Origin: Balneola sp.
Lineage (GTDB): Bacteria > Bacteroidota > Rhodothermia > Balneolales > Balneolaceae
Length of the DNA: 64,000 bases
Assembly: GCA_017640785.1 (NCBI GenBank)
Contig: JAEPPZ010000011.1
Location: forward strand, 1-64,000
Reading direction: 5' to 3'
Shown piece by piece: positions 35,586-45,458 of the stretch. The translations under genes and the position numbers were made by a program. The notes beneath the pieces were generated by a model. It did no database searches. It worked only from the letters and a program-made list of their open reading frames with translations, and had not been told where the DNA came from. Within the stretch, counting starts at the first letter, position 1, and each line of letters begins with the position of its first letter.

Positions 35586-36624
35586 AGAGTGATTTAGTAG
35601 AGTGATAAAATGATATCAGATGTTTATTGATTTGTTCGAATTCGATCAAAAAGGCATCATGACCGTAATCGGAATGGATTTGATTGAACTCTGAATCAGG
35701 AATTAATTCGGAAAGTTCTTGTTGCTGAGCTATCGGATAAAGAAGGTCAGAATCAATGCCAAGAATCAAACATGGTATTGATAAAGAACCTAAAGCTTCT
35801 CTAAAAGAACCACGATTTCTTGATACATCATGGGAATCCATGGCTTTTGTTAAAGTGATATATGTGTTGGCATCGAATCTGGAAGAGAGTTTTTCTCCCT
35901 GATGATCTAAATATGATTCTACCTCATACTGATCTTTATTCCTGTTGAAGTCTCTTCGGAATTTGTGCTCATAATTTTGAGGAGAACGGTAAGTGATCAT
36001 TGCAAGAGCTCTGGCTGCAGATAAACCTTTCTGTGGAGGGACTTTTGGATCATAAAATCCATCCTGCCAATGTTCATCCGCATAAATAGCTTTTCTTTGT
36101 GCATGACTGATTCCTATAGCCCATGGAGTATGAGATTTCCCCATAGCAAATAAAGCTAAAGATTGGATTCTTGGATCCATCAGTCCGAATTCCAATGCTA
36201 CCATGCCGCCCATCGATCCGCCTATTGCCAATTCAACACCTCTAATACCAAGATGATCAAGCAGTAATTGTTGATGTGTTACTATATCCCGAATGGTAAT
36301 TTCCGGAAAATCTGCCTGATAGGGTTTCCCTGTAACAGGCGATACAGAAGTGGGTCCGGTTGATCCGTAACAACTGCCCAAGTCGTTAATACACAAAACA
36401 AAGTGTCGGTCAAGATCAATAAATCCTGTAGGCTCAAAAAGACCGTAAAACCAATCTTTTGCATTAGAACTTCCGGTCAATGCATGACAGATCAGAATCA
36501 CGTTGTCCTTTTTTTCGTTAAGTGTCCCCCAACTATTCCAGGCAATATTCAAAGAAGGAAATTCAAACCCGGATTCGGTAGTCCGGGCTTGATTAATTGT
36601 TGTGATATTTGGTTTGTTGCTCAT
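35569..36624 (-). CDS. metX: Homoserine O-acetyltransferase
   Basis: Activates homoserine with acetyl-CoA for sulfhydrylation. 351 residues from ATG 36624, fixed by AAGGAG six bases upstream; a longer frame exists but overlaps metY. Alpha/beta hydrolase with VILICHALTGSSNAKDW (~43), CYGSTGPTS (~84), the nucleophile serine in ELAIGGSMGGMVALEFG (~129), and Asp and His in LILGIDSDLLYP (~290) and SDYGHDAFLIE (~320). Second gene of the SAM-regulated methionine operon. Confidence 0.95.
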   Translation of the reverse strand: MSNKPNITTINQARTTESGFEFPSLNIAWNSWGTLNEKKDNVILICHALTGSSNAKDWFYGLFEPTGFIDLDRHFVLCINDLGSCYGSTGPTSVSPVTGKPYQADFPEITIRDIVTHQQLLLDHLGIRGVELAIGGSMGGMVALEFGLMDPRIQSLALFAMGKSHTPWAIGISHAQRKAIYADEHWQDGFYDPKVPPQKGLSAARALAMITYRSPQNYEHKFRRDFNRNKDQYEVESYLDHQGEKLSSRFDANTYITLTKAMDSHDVSRNRGSFREALGSLSIPCLILGIDSDLLYPIAQQQELSELIPDSEFNQIHSDYGHDAFLIEFEQINKHLISFYHSTKSLYEHHT

Positions 36625-36646
36625 AAAAGCTCCTTGTCGAAATACA

Positions 36647-37981
<1,335 letters not shown>

Positions 37982-37992
37982 TTATAATTAAT

Positions 37993-38030
37993 AAAAAAGC
38001 CCCTTTCGGGGATGAGTCCGAAAGAGGCTT
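37993..38030 (-). terminator. Riboswitch-controlled terminator upstream of metY
   Basis: On the minus strand AAGCCtCTTTCGG pairs with CCGAAAGgGGCTT around the loop ACTCATCC, followed by TTTTTTA. The loop sequence ACTCATC (38011-38017) is the exact complement of GATGAGT, the 3' strand of riboswitch helix P1 (38054-38060). This gives an obvious antiterminator. Confidence 0.88.
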
Positions 38031-38053
38031 ACAAATACAGTAGAGCTCTTCGC

Positions 38054-38174
38054 ACTCATCTTTCTCAGTACAAATATTTGTACTAAGCAGGATGTAGCAC
38101 CTTTTCCTGTACAAATAGTACAGGACGGTTGCCAAGGCTTCGCAGGACCTGATCCCTCCACCTTTCTCGATGAG
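38054..38174 (-). ncRNA. SAM-I (S-box) riboswitch
   Basis: Read on the minus strand it has all S-box landmarks in order: P1 CTCATC / GATGAG; GGTGGAGGGATCAGGTCC, GAAGCC and TTGGCAACC (P2 with the pseudoknot loop); P3 CCTGTAC / GTACAGG; the invariant AAAAGGTGCTACATCCTGC junction; P4 AGTACAAATATTTGTACT; and GAAAGATGAG closing P1. SAM binding would stabilise P1 and free the terminator at 37993-38030, shutting off metY-metX-hom. Only recognition by eye was possible, but the match is very strong. Confidence 0.95.
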
Positions 38175-38213
38175 AATGCATGATGTTAAAGAACGAATGA
38201 AACTAACAGCCAA

Positions 38214-38251
38214 TAAAAAAGTCCTTCAGATCATACACTCTAAAGGACTTT
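38214..38251 (-). terminator. First (upstream) attenuator terminator of the met operon
   Basis: On the minus strand a perfect 9-bp stem AAAGTCCTT / AAGGACTTT with a 16-base loop ends in TTTTTTA. It stands 30 bases after a Met/Cys-rich leader reading frame and 40 bases before the SAM-I aptamer. No long gene ends here, so it makes sense only as an attenuator. Confidence 0.78.
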
Positions 38252-38282
38252 GAAAATTTCTTTTCTAAAATATAAAAGCCCT
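38244..38282 (-). promoter_or_regulatory. Antiterminator pairing of the leader attenuator
   Basis: AGGGCTTT (38275-38282), which begins inside the leader stop codon TAG, can pair with AAAGTCCT (38244-38251), the 5' arm of the terminator. The helix has 8 bp with one G-U. A ribosome at the stop codon would mask the first strand and let the terminator form. A ribosome stalled earlier leaves it free. Confidence 0.6.
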
Positions 38283-38319
38283 AGTGAAGTGTTCGCATAT
38301 AGCAACACATACACATCAT
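38281..38319 (-). CDS. Met/Cys-rich leader peptide of the metY operon
   Basis: A 12-codon frame reads MMCMCCYMRTLH and then TAG. Four of 12 residues are Met and three are Cys, the two end products of the pathway downstream. A weak GGGAA precedes it. It is followed by an antiterminator/terminator pair arranged as in classical amino-acid leader attenuators. Low ribosome speed at Met or Cys codons (scarce charged tRNA) would favour read-through to metY. The function is inferred entirely from composition and RNA structure. Confidence 0.62.
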   Translation of the reverse strand: MMCMCCYMRTLH

Positions 38320-38413
38320 TTCCCGGGCGATATATTGGTTTGTTAATTTCATTGGTTTAAGATTACGAGTTAGATTTTTAGAATGCAACAGAAATTTTAC
38401 CGGCTAAAAATTA

Positions 38414-41400
38414 CTAATCATTTTTCAGTTTGTTTAGAATTTCCTGAATTGCTTTTTCCAATTGAGGGTCATTTCCATTCACCCGATCTTTGAACGTATT
38501 ATGAACTTCAATATCCGGTGCAACACCTGTTTGTTCAATATTTTCACCATCCAAAGTGTATAATCCCCAGGAAGGTAATCTGTAAAAAGAACCATCCACT
38601 AATCCTTTTCCGGAAGTAAATATGATCCATCGATACGTTTCGGTTCCCATCACAGTTCCAAGTCCTAATTGCTTGAATCCTTCTGCAGTAACTTCAGCAT
38701 CTGAGAGTGATTGTTCATTGATCAGGAGAATAATGGGCTTGTCAGCCGGAGCAAAATTTGACTGTGGGGCCAACTCTCCACCACGATACGCCCAGTTTGC
38801 GTACTGCCTCTGAGATAAGAAACGAAGCACGTCATCGTGTACATTTCCTCCGGTATTATAACGCAGGTCAAATATCAGGGCGTCTCGGTTGTAGGCTTCG
38901 GATGTCATTTCGATGAGAAAGTTATTCAATTCGCCGCCACCCATATTCTTCATGTGAACATATGCGACTTTCTTGTCCGTTTTTTCATCTACCATTTTCT
39001 GGTTTCCGGAAACCCATTCATCATACAGATCGTTACGGTCAGAGAAGTAGGATGTAGGGTGAATCTTGATGTCAATATTAGAGCTACCCTGTTTGAAAGT
39101 TAGTGTAACTTCTTCAGGCATGGATGGTACGCTGAAATACATTTCACGATTCATTTTAGCATCAACTGGTTTTCCGTTTACAGCTATGAGTTCATCTCCG
39201 GTATTAATTTTATTTCCTGAAATGTGAACGGGTCCCGTTTCGATTATCTCGGATACCTGATAAGGATTATCTTTATCCCAAATTATTCCTGTTGCCATCG
39301 AAACGGTTGAGTAAAACTGGTTTTCTTCGTCCCCAAATGTGTTGAATCCCATATGAGAAGAATTGAGTTCTCCAAGCATATCATTGTTCATTCGACGCAG
39401 ATCGGCACGGGAATCAACATAAGGTAGATATTTTTTATATCGGTCTTTGATTTTCTTCCAGTCTATTCCGTGGAAAGTTTCATTGTAGAAATTCTCTTCA
39501 ATATTCGCCCATAACTCATCAAACATTTGATAGAATTCATCCTGAAGATTTCGCTCAAAAGAATGGGATACATCAATTTTATTTGCTTTAGCTGATGAAG
39601 GATCCAGTTTATTGATAGCTCCCCTGATAAGACCGTAAAGTTGACCGTCTACTTCTATGATCCCTGAAACAAACCCGGTTCCTTCAAAACTTTGTGTTTT
39701 TGGTCGTTCAAAAGGCTCGAAGGTGGTAACAGAAAGTGTGAAATCACCTTCATTGTGATTGCTGCCATACAGAACCATAGATTTATCATCTTTCTGAGTG
39801 ACAAATGGTGAGAATTGATTTCCAAAACCTTCTCCGACGCGTTCAACACGTTGCATCAGATTGGTGGTGTTTATTTCGATAGTGAGTTTTTCTTCTTCTT
39901 CCTTGTCGTCTTTTGAATCTTCACTTTTTTCTTTTTCAGCAAAAAGTTCATCAAATAAATCAGATTTATAGGGATCGTCGTAATAGTCTAGTGGAATTCT
40001 GAAAAGGTCAGTTTCTCCGGCGCCTCTTGGATACGAAGGAACACTTCTGCTCCCTGTGTAATAAATATATTTGCCATCAGGCGACCAAAATGCTCCGTTT
40101 TCATCTACACCGGTGTTGGTGAGATTCATGGTTCTTTCTGAATCCAGATGGTGGACATAGATGTCCAATTCGAAATCGTGTTTCGCGCTGAAAAGTACAT
40201 ATTCGCCATTAGGAGAAAACATTGGAGCTACATTTTGAAATCCCCAAAACTCGTTTTCTACTAATGTTTTGCTTTTGAAATTATCAAGATCAATATGTCG
40301 AAGCAGATCTCTCCCGCTCAGATAAACACCGGCAGTACGATCGTGATTCAGTGCAAGGTCTCTATTATTTCTTTTGTCGGATGTATGTTGTTTTTCAGTA
40401 CCGTTTCCATCCGCAGTAATGGTAAACCAGTTTTGGTATCCATCCACAGTTTGATTGAAGATCAGGGTTTTGTTATCTGCCAGCCATTTCACTTCTAATA
40501 CTCTTCCCATGCTGTTGGTCTCGATCTGACGAACAAATTTCCCTTCTGCATCAGAAACGAACAATTCTCCTCTGGAAATAAAAGCCATTTTCTTTTTGTC
40601 AGGGGAAACATCAAAAGCGGAGATATTATCCTTTACATCAAAGCTTTGAGATTTAGTGAGTGTATTATTTTTGGTGATGGTTACATCGATCTTCGATGCT
40701 CTGTTTGAAGCGGCATCATATTTGTATAGTTCATAGTCTCTTTCAAAAACAACGACGCTACCGTTGGGACTTACAGACGGATTATAAATGGACGTATTGA
40801 ATCTGGTGAGTTGTTTTTTCTGCCCGTTTTCCAGTGTGTAAAGATTGTACTCGTAATTAGCTTCATCAGATACAAAATACACGTTTCCATTCTGATCAAT
40901 AGTAGGGGAGAAGTCTTTTCCTTCCCAGCTGGTATGTTCAGTATAAGTGTCAGTCTCGGGATTGTATGATTTTATATCCGGATTAAAAGAACCGACATAT
41001 CTTTTTCTCTGTGGAAATATGAAGCTTTCCCAGGATTCATTGAAGTAGAAATCGCCGGATGAAGGATGTTCTGCCAGATTGTGAACAGTATTATGATAGT
41101 GCTCAAATAATCGGGATGGGGTTCCACCTTCAGCGCTTATTTCAAAAGCAGTTATTCTGTTGTAGCGATTAGAACTGAAATAGATCTTTTTGGAATCCCA
41201 CGACCATGATTCCACCTGATCGTTAGCTTGATGAAAGGTCAGTTGATTAATCTCACCGCCGGTTGCAGGCATGATATAGACATCGTTATTCCCATACTGA
41301 TTTGAAGTAAACGCGATCCAGTTACCATCCGGAGAAATACTCGGGTTGGTTTCTTCGCCGTCCATAGCAGTAAGACGAGTAGCTTCTCCACCATTTTTTG

Positions 41401-41545
41401 ATGTTATCCAAATATCCGTATCAAAAGTAAAAGCAATTTTATCATTTGCAATGGATGGGTCTCCAAGGAAAAGAGCGTTTTGTGCAGCTAAGCCTGAAGA
41501 CAATAAAGCTATAAAAAGGAACGAAGAAGTAATTCGTTTGATCAT
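38414..41545 (-). CDS. Tricorn-like S41 family protease with N-terminal TolB/WD40 propeller
   Basis: 1043 residues from ATG 41545 (CAGGA upstream); a longer frame adds 26 residues without a signal. Signal peptide ~1-22 (SGLAAQ). Beta-propeller repeats of the WD40/TolB type (EETNPSISPDGNWIAFTSNQ, YNPSVSPNGSVVVFERD, GAFWSPDGKYIYYTGS) fill about 30-640. A tricorn C1-like linker with a long acidic run (SEDSKDDKEEEEK) follows. A PDZ domain (~780-860) and an S41 protease domain (MKNMGGGELNNF, DLRYNTGGNVHDDVL, INEQSLSDAEVTAEGF with the nucleophile Ser) complete it. Likely a periplasmic self-compartmentalising peptidase acting on oligopeptides. Confidence 0.92.
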   Translation of the reverse strand: MIKRITSSFLFIALLSSGLAAQNALFLGDPSIANDKIAFTFDTDIWITSKNGGEATRLTAMDGEETNPSISPDGNWIAFTSNQYGNNDVYIMPATGGEINQLTFHQANDQVESWSWDSKKIYFSSNRYNRITAFEISAEGGTPSRLFEHYHNTVHNLAEHPSSGDFYFNESWESFIFPQRKRYVGSFNPDIKSYNPETDTYTEHTSWEGKDFSPTIDQNGNVYFVSDEANYEYNLYTLENGQKKQLTRFNTSIYNPSVSPNGSVVVFERDYELYKYDAASNRASKIDVTITKNNTLTKSQSFDVKDNISAFDVSPDKKKMAFISRGELFVSDAEGKFVRQIETNSMGRVLEVKWLADNKTLIFNQTVDGYQNWFTITADGNGTEKQHTSDKRNNRDLALNHDRTAGVYLSGRDLLRHIDLDNFKSKTLVENEFWGFQNVAPMFSPNGEYVLFSAKHDFELDIYVHHLDSERTMNLTNTGVDENGAFWSPDGKYIYYTGSRSVPSYPRGAGETDLFRIPLDYYDDPYKSDLFDELFAEKEKSEDSKDDKEEEEKLTIEINTTNLMQRVERVGEGFGNQFSPFVTQKDDKSMVLYGSNHNEGDFTLSVTTFEPFERPKTQSFEGTGFVSGIIEVDGQLYGLIRGAINKLDPSSAKANKIDVSHSFERNLQDEFYQMFDELWANIEENFYNETFHGIDWKKIKDRYKKYLPYVDSRADLRRMNNDMLGELNSSHMGFNTFGDEENQFYSTVSMATGIIWDKDNPYQVSEIIETGPVHISGNKINTGDELIAVNGKPVDAKMNREMYFSVPSMPEEVTLTFKQGSSNIDIKIHPTSYFSDRNDLYDEWVSGNQKMVDEKTDKKVAYVHMKNMGGGELNNFLIEMTSEAYNRDALIFDLRYNTGGNVHDDVLRFLSQRQYANWAYRGGELAPQSNFAPADKPIILLINEQSLSDAEVTAEGFKQLGLGTVMGTETYRWIIFTSGKGLVDGSFYRLPSWGLYTLDGENIEQTGVAPDIEVHNTFKDRVNGNDPQLEKAIQEILNKLKND

Positions 41546-41687
41546 GATATCCTGATTATTAAAAGTTGAATCAGAGTTTACTTCTATCAGTTGTAAAAAT
41601 CCGTTATAGGAGACCCAATTCAATTTTTGAAAAATGGAGTCTCAGGGCTTTACTCGGGACATTTTTGTTTTTTTATGTATGTCGCAC

Positions 41688-41705
41688 AAGTGTTTACAGA
41701 CACTT
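41688..41705. promoter_or_regulatory. Candidate operator palindrome upstream of the LuxR-type regulator
   Basis: AAGTGT-TTACAG-ACACTT is an 18-bp interrupted palindrome in the 212-bp divergent spacer between the tricorn-like protease and the LuxR gene. A further ACACTT lies at 41714-41719. The size fits LuxR-family dimer sites, but there is no direct evidence. Confidence 0.3.
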
Positions 41706-41757
41706 CCGGCTTGACACTTACGCTTTTTATCCTATTTTGTAAGCGGATTTATGGGTT

Positions 41758-42477
41758 GTGAAAAGAACGAATATGGGGTACAGAACAGAGACTGAAATTC
41801 TGAAGACGCAGGTTCAAAGCTTGTATATTTTAGACAAGCTTTTCCGGAAAAACTTTGATTCGCTACAGGAGTTGGTGGATCTGATGCCGGGTATATTCCA
41901 TGTAAATGATAAAAGTGATCTCACTATCGGTCATTTAAATAAAGCGGGAGAAGAGTGGGGGCTGCTTTCAAAAGAAGAGATCAATAACATGGGCTTCGAG
42001 TATTTTGAAAAGAATATCCATCCCGACAGCCTGAAGTATGTAGCGCCTCGATTCCTTGAATTTTATGAAAAAGCGGATGATGATCAGCTACATGCAGAAT
42101 TCCAGAAAATTCGCAATCCCAGAACCGGGGAATTCGACACTTTCTTTACCGTTTGTAAACCTTTCAAAGAGCATAATTTATTACTCACTTCCTCAAATCC
42201 GATTTCAGGAATTGATTCGGTAACACGCAGAATAGAGCGTATAGCCGGTGAGGAGATCTACGTGAGAAAACATTTCGACGAATTCCAATCGCTTACAAGA
42301 AGGGAAAGGCAGGTTTTAACCAGGATAGCGCAGGGATTTAGCAATAAAGATATTTCGGGACAGCTGTATATAACTTTGGAGACTGTGAAAAGTCATCGAA
42401 AAAACATTAAGAAAAAAACGGGGATACCAACAACGGCAGGATTGGTTCAATTTGCAATAGCGTTCGAATTGATCTGA
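41758..42477 (+). CDS. LuxR family transcriptional regulator with PAS-like sensor
   Basis: 239 residues from GTG 41758; ATG 41773 is an alternative start. The N-terminal ~30-165 looks PAS-like (LVDLMPGIFHVNDKSDLTIGHLNKAG, FFTVCKPFKEHNLLLTS). The C-terminus is a standard LuxR/NarL HTH: LTRRERQVLTRIAQGFSNKDI and YITLETVKSHRKNIKKKTG (~177-215). No receiver domain is present, so it would respond to a ligand or partner and not to phosphorylation. It is immediately upstream of, and in the same direction as, two exported proteins, its most likely targets. Confidence 0.85.
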   Translation: MKRTNMGYRTETEILKTQVQSLYILDKLFRKNFDSLQELVDLMPGIFHVNDKSDLTIGHLNKAGEEWGLLSKEEINNMGFEYFEKNIHPDSLKYVAPRFLEFYEKADDDQLHAEFQKIRNPRTGEFDTFFTVCKPFKEHNLLLTSSNPISGIDSVTRRIERIAGEEIYVRKHFDEFQSLTRRERQVLTRIAQGFSNKDISGQLYITLETVKSHRKNIKKKTGIPTTAGLVQFAIAFELI

Positions 42478-42545
42478 AAAAATCACCAGAAGTGGGGATT
42501 TACAGCAACCTTGGAATCGAATATTTTAACAAACAAAAAGACATC

Positions 42546-43601
42546 ATGAAAAAAATTCTCTTTTTACTCATCGCTGTATTAGCAACTCAAACTACAACTG
42601 CACAGAATATACTGATAGTTGATAATACAGATAAAAACCCTTCGGGCTCAAATTATTACTCAGATTTGCAGGAGGCCATAGATGCGGCTCTGTCCGGGGA
42701 TATTATTTATGTAATGCCAAGCCCCAATAGTTATGGTAATGTGGATATTGAAGATAAGGAAGGACTTACCTTAATTGGGTTGGGCTACAATACTTCCGCT
42801 ATAAATAAGAACTTTAATTATGGTTCAGAGCTGGGAACAATTGATGTCGATAATTCTTCACATCTAGTTTTTAAAGGTCTTCAGATAAATCAAATTTTTT
42901 TAGATAATGCGAATACCACAGATCCTTCGTCTACAATTGTCGTTCATGGGTCTGTGTTAGGCAATATTGTTGCTAGTTTTGTTCAAGGGCTTACAGTTTC
43001 TCACTCGTATATCGATAAACTTACTCTTAGCAATGACGATAATACAGCTGTTATTTTTCGTCGTTGTATTATCAATCCGGCGGGTTCTTCGATTTCTGAC
43101 TACAAAGATATTAGAAATGGAAATTTCCATAACAGTATATTTTTTGACTTTACAGTAAGATCAATTAGCAACAGCACCTTCAAAAACAATATTTTCCTAA
43201 AAACACAACGCTATCAATACGCGGATGCTCAAATCCAGGAAATAGCAGACAACAACAATACTTTTCTGAATAACTTCTTCGATATAACTCTACCTCTGAA
43301 TGATGGTTCAAATTTCGGAGAGAATAATGTAGTTAATGAAGCTCTCAATCCTACTGATATTTTTGCAGATACTGCCGTTTCAAATAGTACAAATGTATTC
43401 GATATGAACTGGGATGTTACTCCAAAGCTTAGCAGCTTGCTTAATGCAGGTACAGACGGAACTCATATTGGTCCATCGGGTGGAGTTGGTACTTATTCTA
43501 ATTCCATATTCTCTTTACCATTTGTATATGACATTATAATTCCTACTGAAATTAAAGCCGGTGAGGACATTGAAGTGACCATCAAAGCCAAAGGGAATTA
43601 A
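42546..43601 (+). CDS. Exported right-handed beta-helix-like protein
   Basis: 351 residues from ATG 42546 (MKKILFLLIAVLATQTTTAQ signal peptide). The frame extends upstream but without a signal. SDLQEAIDAALSGDIIYVMP (~40) is the typical start of pectate-lyase-like/DUF1565 beta-helix proteins. Short Asn-rich turns follow (SISNSTFKNNIFLK, NNTFLNNFFD). It ends FVYDIIIPTEIKAGEDIEVTIKAKGN with no T9SS tail of its own. Three bases separate it from the next gene, which does carry a T9SS domain. Function unknown. Confidence 0.68.
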   Translation: MKKILFLLIAVLATQTTTAQNILIVDNTDKNPSGSNYYSDLQEAIDAALSGDIIYVMPSPNSYGNVDIEDKEGLTLIGLGYNTSAINKNFNYGSELGTIDVDNSSHLVFKGLQINQIFLDNANTTDPSSTIVVHGSVLGNIVASFVQGLTVSHSYIDKLTLSNDDNTAVIFRRCIINPAGSSISDYKDIRNGNFHNSIFFDFTVRSISNSTFKNNIFLKTQRYQYADAQIQEIADNNNTFLNNFFDITLPLNDGSNFGENNVVNEALNPTDIFADTAVSNSTNVFDMNWDVTPKLSSLLNAGTDGTHIGPSGGVGTYSNSIFSLPFVYDIIIPTEIKAGEDIEVTIKAKGN

Positions 43602-43604
43602 GTC

Positions 43605-45020
43605 GTGAAGTTCCTTGCAAACGTATTGTTGGTGATGCTTTTAGCTTCGCCGTTAATGGGCCAGGCGGTAACTCAACTGGAATACTTTTTCGATGCTGAT
43701 CCGGGTTTTGGAAATGGTACTTCTATTTCCGTAACCGAAGTAGATGGTGAAGTGAATTACGAAGGTTCCATTATGACTTCGTCACTTTCCAGAGGATTAC
43801 ACACACTTTTTATCCGTGCAAAAAACAGTGACGACGAATGGGGATTAACCATTAAAAAACTCATTTTGGTGGATCAGGGAGAAGCAAGAGAAATAGAAGC
43901 CTTGGAATATTTCTTTGATGAAGATCCGGGTCATGGAAGTGGAACGGCTATTCCAATTACTGCATCTGCACAAATCGATAAAGAAGCAATGCTTAGTACT
44001 GAGGGATTATCGGTAGGTTTGCATACAGTTTTCATCAGGGCAAAGTTTACAGATGGAAGCTGGGGCATGCCTATCAAAAAACTGATCCTGATCGACCAAA
44101 GCGATCCTGTTTTAGTTAGCAATATTATATCCGCAGAATATTTCTTTAATACCGATCCCGGTTTTGCCGCCGCTACTCCCATTTCTGTTGATGCAGCAGC
44201 CGATATTGAAACCACGTTTACAATTCCTTCAACAAACCTGCCTATTGGAGATCAGATCTTGTTTGTGAGAGTTATGAATGCAGACAGTGTATGGGGAATG
44301 TACTCTTCTGAAGTTTTTAGTTTATCAGAAGTGGCCAGCTTAACTTTTGAATCATCGGATACATTAGAATACTTTCAGGACAGTCCTGAATTACTAATAG
44401 CCGGTGATATTGGTATTTCTTCAAGCACTGATATTTCAGCTGACAGTGCTATTATAAAAATATCAAATGGTTTTCTGGAAGAAGATTCATTATTCATAGA
44501 CGATCCGGGTTCTCTTGACATTGATTCTGTAGAAAGTGGAATAAAAATATCAGGAAATGCTTCTTTGGAAACTTATCAGGATGCAATAAGGACTGCGTAT
44601 TATATCAATAATAATCAAGTTTCAGAGAAAGCTGACACCTTAAAAGAGTTCTCTATTACCGTGTATTCGGGAGCTTTTGCATCAGAGTCAGTTGTAAAAT
44701 ATGTAGAGGTGTTAGATCATGTTATGACATCTAACGAGGGCGAATTGGGTTTGCCTAAAGAATTCAGTCTAAGGCAAAATTATCCAAATCCATTTAACCC
44801 AAGCACGAATATTGAATTTGCACTTCCCGAACAAGCGGTGGTAAGTCTGAAAGTGTATAATTTGCTTGGGCGTGAAATTTCAACACTGGTAAGCGGAAAA
44901 TTGAATGCCGGAATTCATAAAATTGAGTTCAATGCATCAGGTCTTTCAACAGGACTTTATTTTTACAGAATTCAGGCAGGGAGCTTTATGCAAACCAAGA
45001 AGATGATGCTGATCAAATAA
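43605..45020 (+). CDS. T9SS-secreted protein with three tandem repeats
   Basis: 471 residues from GTG 43605. Signal peptide ~1-20 (LASPLMGQ). Three repeats of ~75 residues follow: LEYFFDADPGFGNGT, LEYFFDEDPGHGSGT and AEYFFNTDPGFAAAT. Each ends with a LHTLFIRAKNSDDEWG / LHTVFIRAKFTDGSWG / DQILFVRVMNADSVWG strand. An unassigned beta-rich stretch (~245-390) follows. The C-terminal type A sorting domain starts at LRQNYPNPFNPSTNIEFALP (~388) and ends FYRIQAGSFMQTKKMMLIK. Exported to the surface by T9SS. It is probably in an operon with the preceding gene; role unknown. Confidence 0.82.
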   Translation: MKFLANVLLVMLLASPLMGQAVTQLEYFFDADPGFGNGTSISVTEVDGEVNYEGSIMTSSLSRGLHTLFIRAKNSDDEWGLTIKKLILVDQGEAREIEALEYFFDEDPGHGSGTAIPITASAQIDKEAMLSTEGLSVGLHTVFIRAKFTDGSWGMPIKKLILIDQSDPVLVSNIISAEYFFNTDPGFAAATPISVDAAADIETTFTIPSTNLPIGDQILFVRVMNADSVWGMYSSEVFSLSEVASLTFESSDTLEYFQDSPELLIAGDIGISSSTDISADSAIIKISNGFLEEDSLFIDDPGSLDIDSVESGIKISGNASLETYQDAIRTAYYINNNQVSEKADTLKEFSITVYSGAFASESVVKYVEVLDHVMTSNEGELGLPKEFSLRQNYPNPFNPSTNIEFALPEQAVVSLKVYNLLGREISTLVSGKLNAGIHKIEFNASGLSTGLYFYRIQAGSFMQTKKMMLIK

Positions 45021-45379
45021 AGGTGAAAATAGATTGTTTGTGGATAGGATTTATAAATTCTAAAAATTGACTTGGTTTAAAATTCTAAATATTTCAGAAA
45101 AGCTTCCAACTACGCCGAACTTAGAATTATTGGCGAAACAAGAATGCAATGAAATCGACGGCTCCACAGGAGCAATCATTACACTCAGGCTGGTTTGTGA
45201 ATATGTATCATACGCAGGAAGACCTTTTGTAATGATTAGTCGATGTAATGGAGTTCGCGCCAATAATTCTTGTCGGGAGTTTTTGGTACTGGAGCCTGTG
45301 CTGAGGAAGCTCAGTAGCGGCACAAAAGTACATGACCAAGTAAATGTATTCACAATCCATAAGTAAAGACCTCCTCTGT

Positions 45380-45458
45380 CTCCTCCTGCAACAGGAGGAG
45401 GACTCGTTGATAAAAATTAGAATCAACTCTGGAATTCCCCTCCTTATCCAAGGAGGGG
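45380..45458. repeat. C-rich double hairpin repeat, copy 1
   Basis: CTCCTCCTG-CAA-CAGGAGGAG (45380-45400) and CCCCTCCTT-ATCC-AAGGAGGGG (45437-45458) are separated by ACTCGTTGATAAAAATT. A related arrangement (palindrome, ACTCGTTGATTAAATTTT, second palindrome) occurs at 46848-46968 on the other side of era. It is probably one dispersed repeat family. Confidence 0.65.

Noticed and set aside
45060-45366. Overlapping open frames of 97-99 codons on both strands
   Set aside because: No family pattern, no ribosome site, low-complexity Ser/Thr/Leu composition. The region looks like decayed intergenic repeat sequence.
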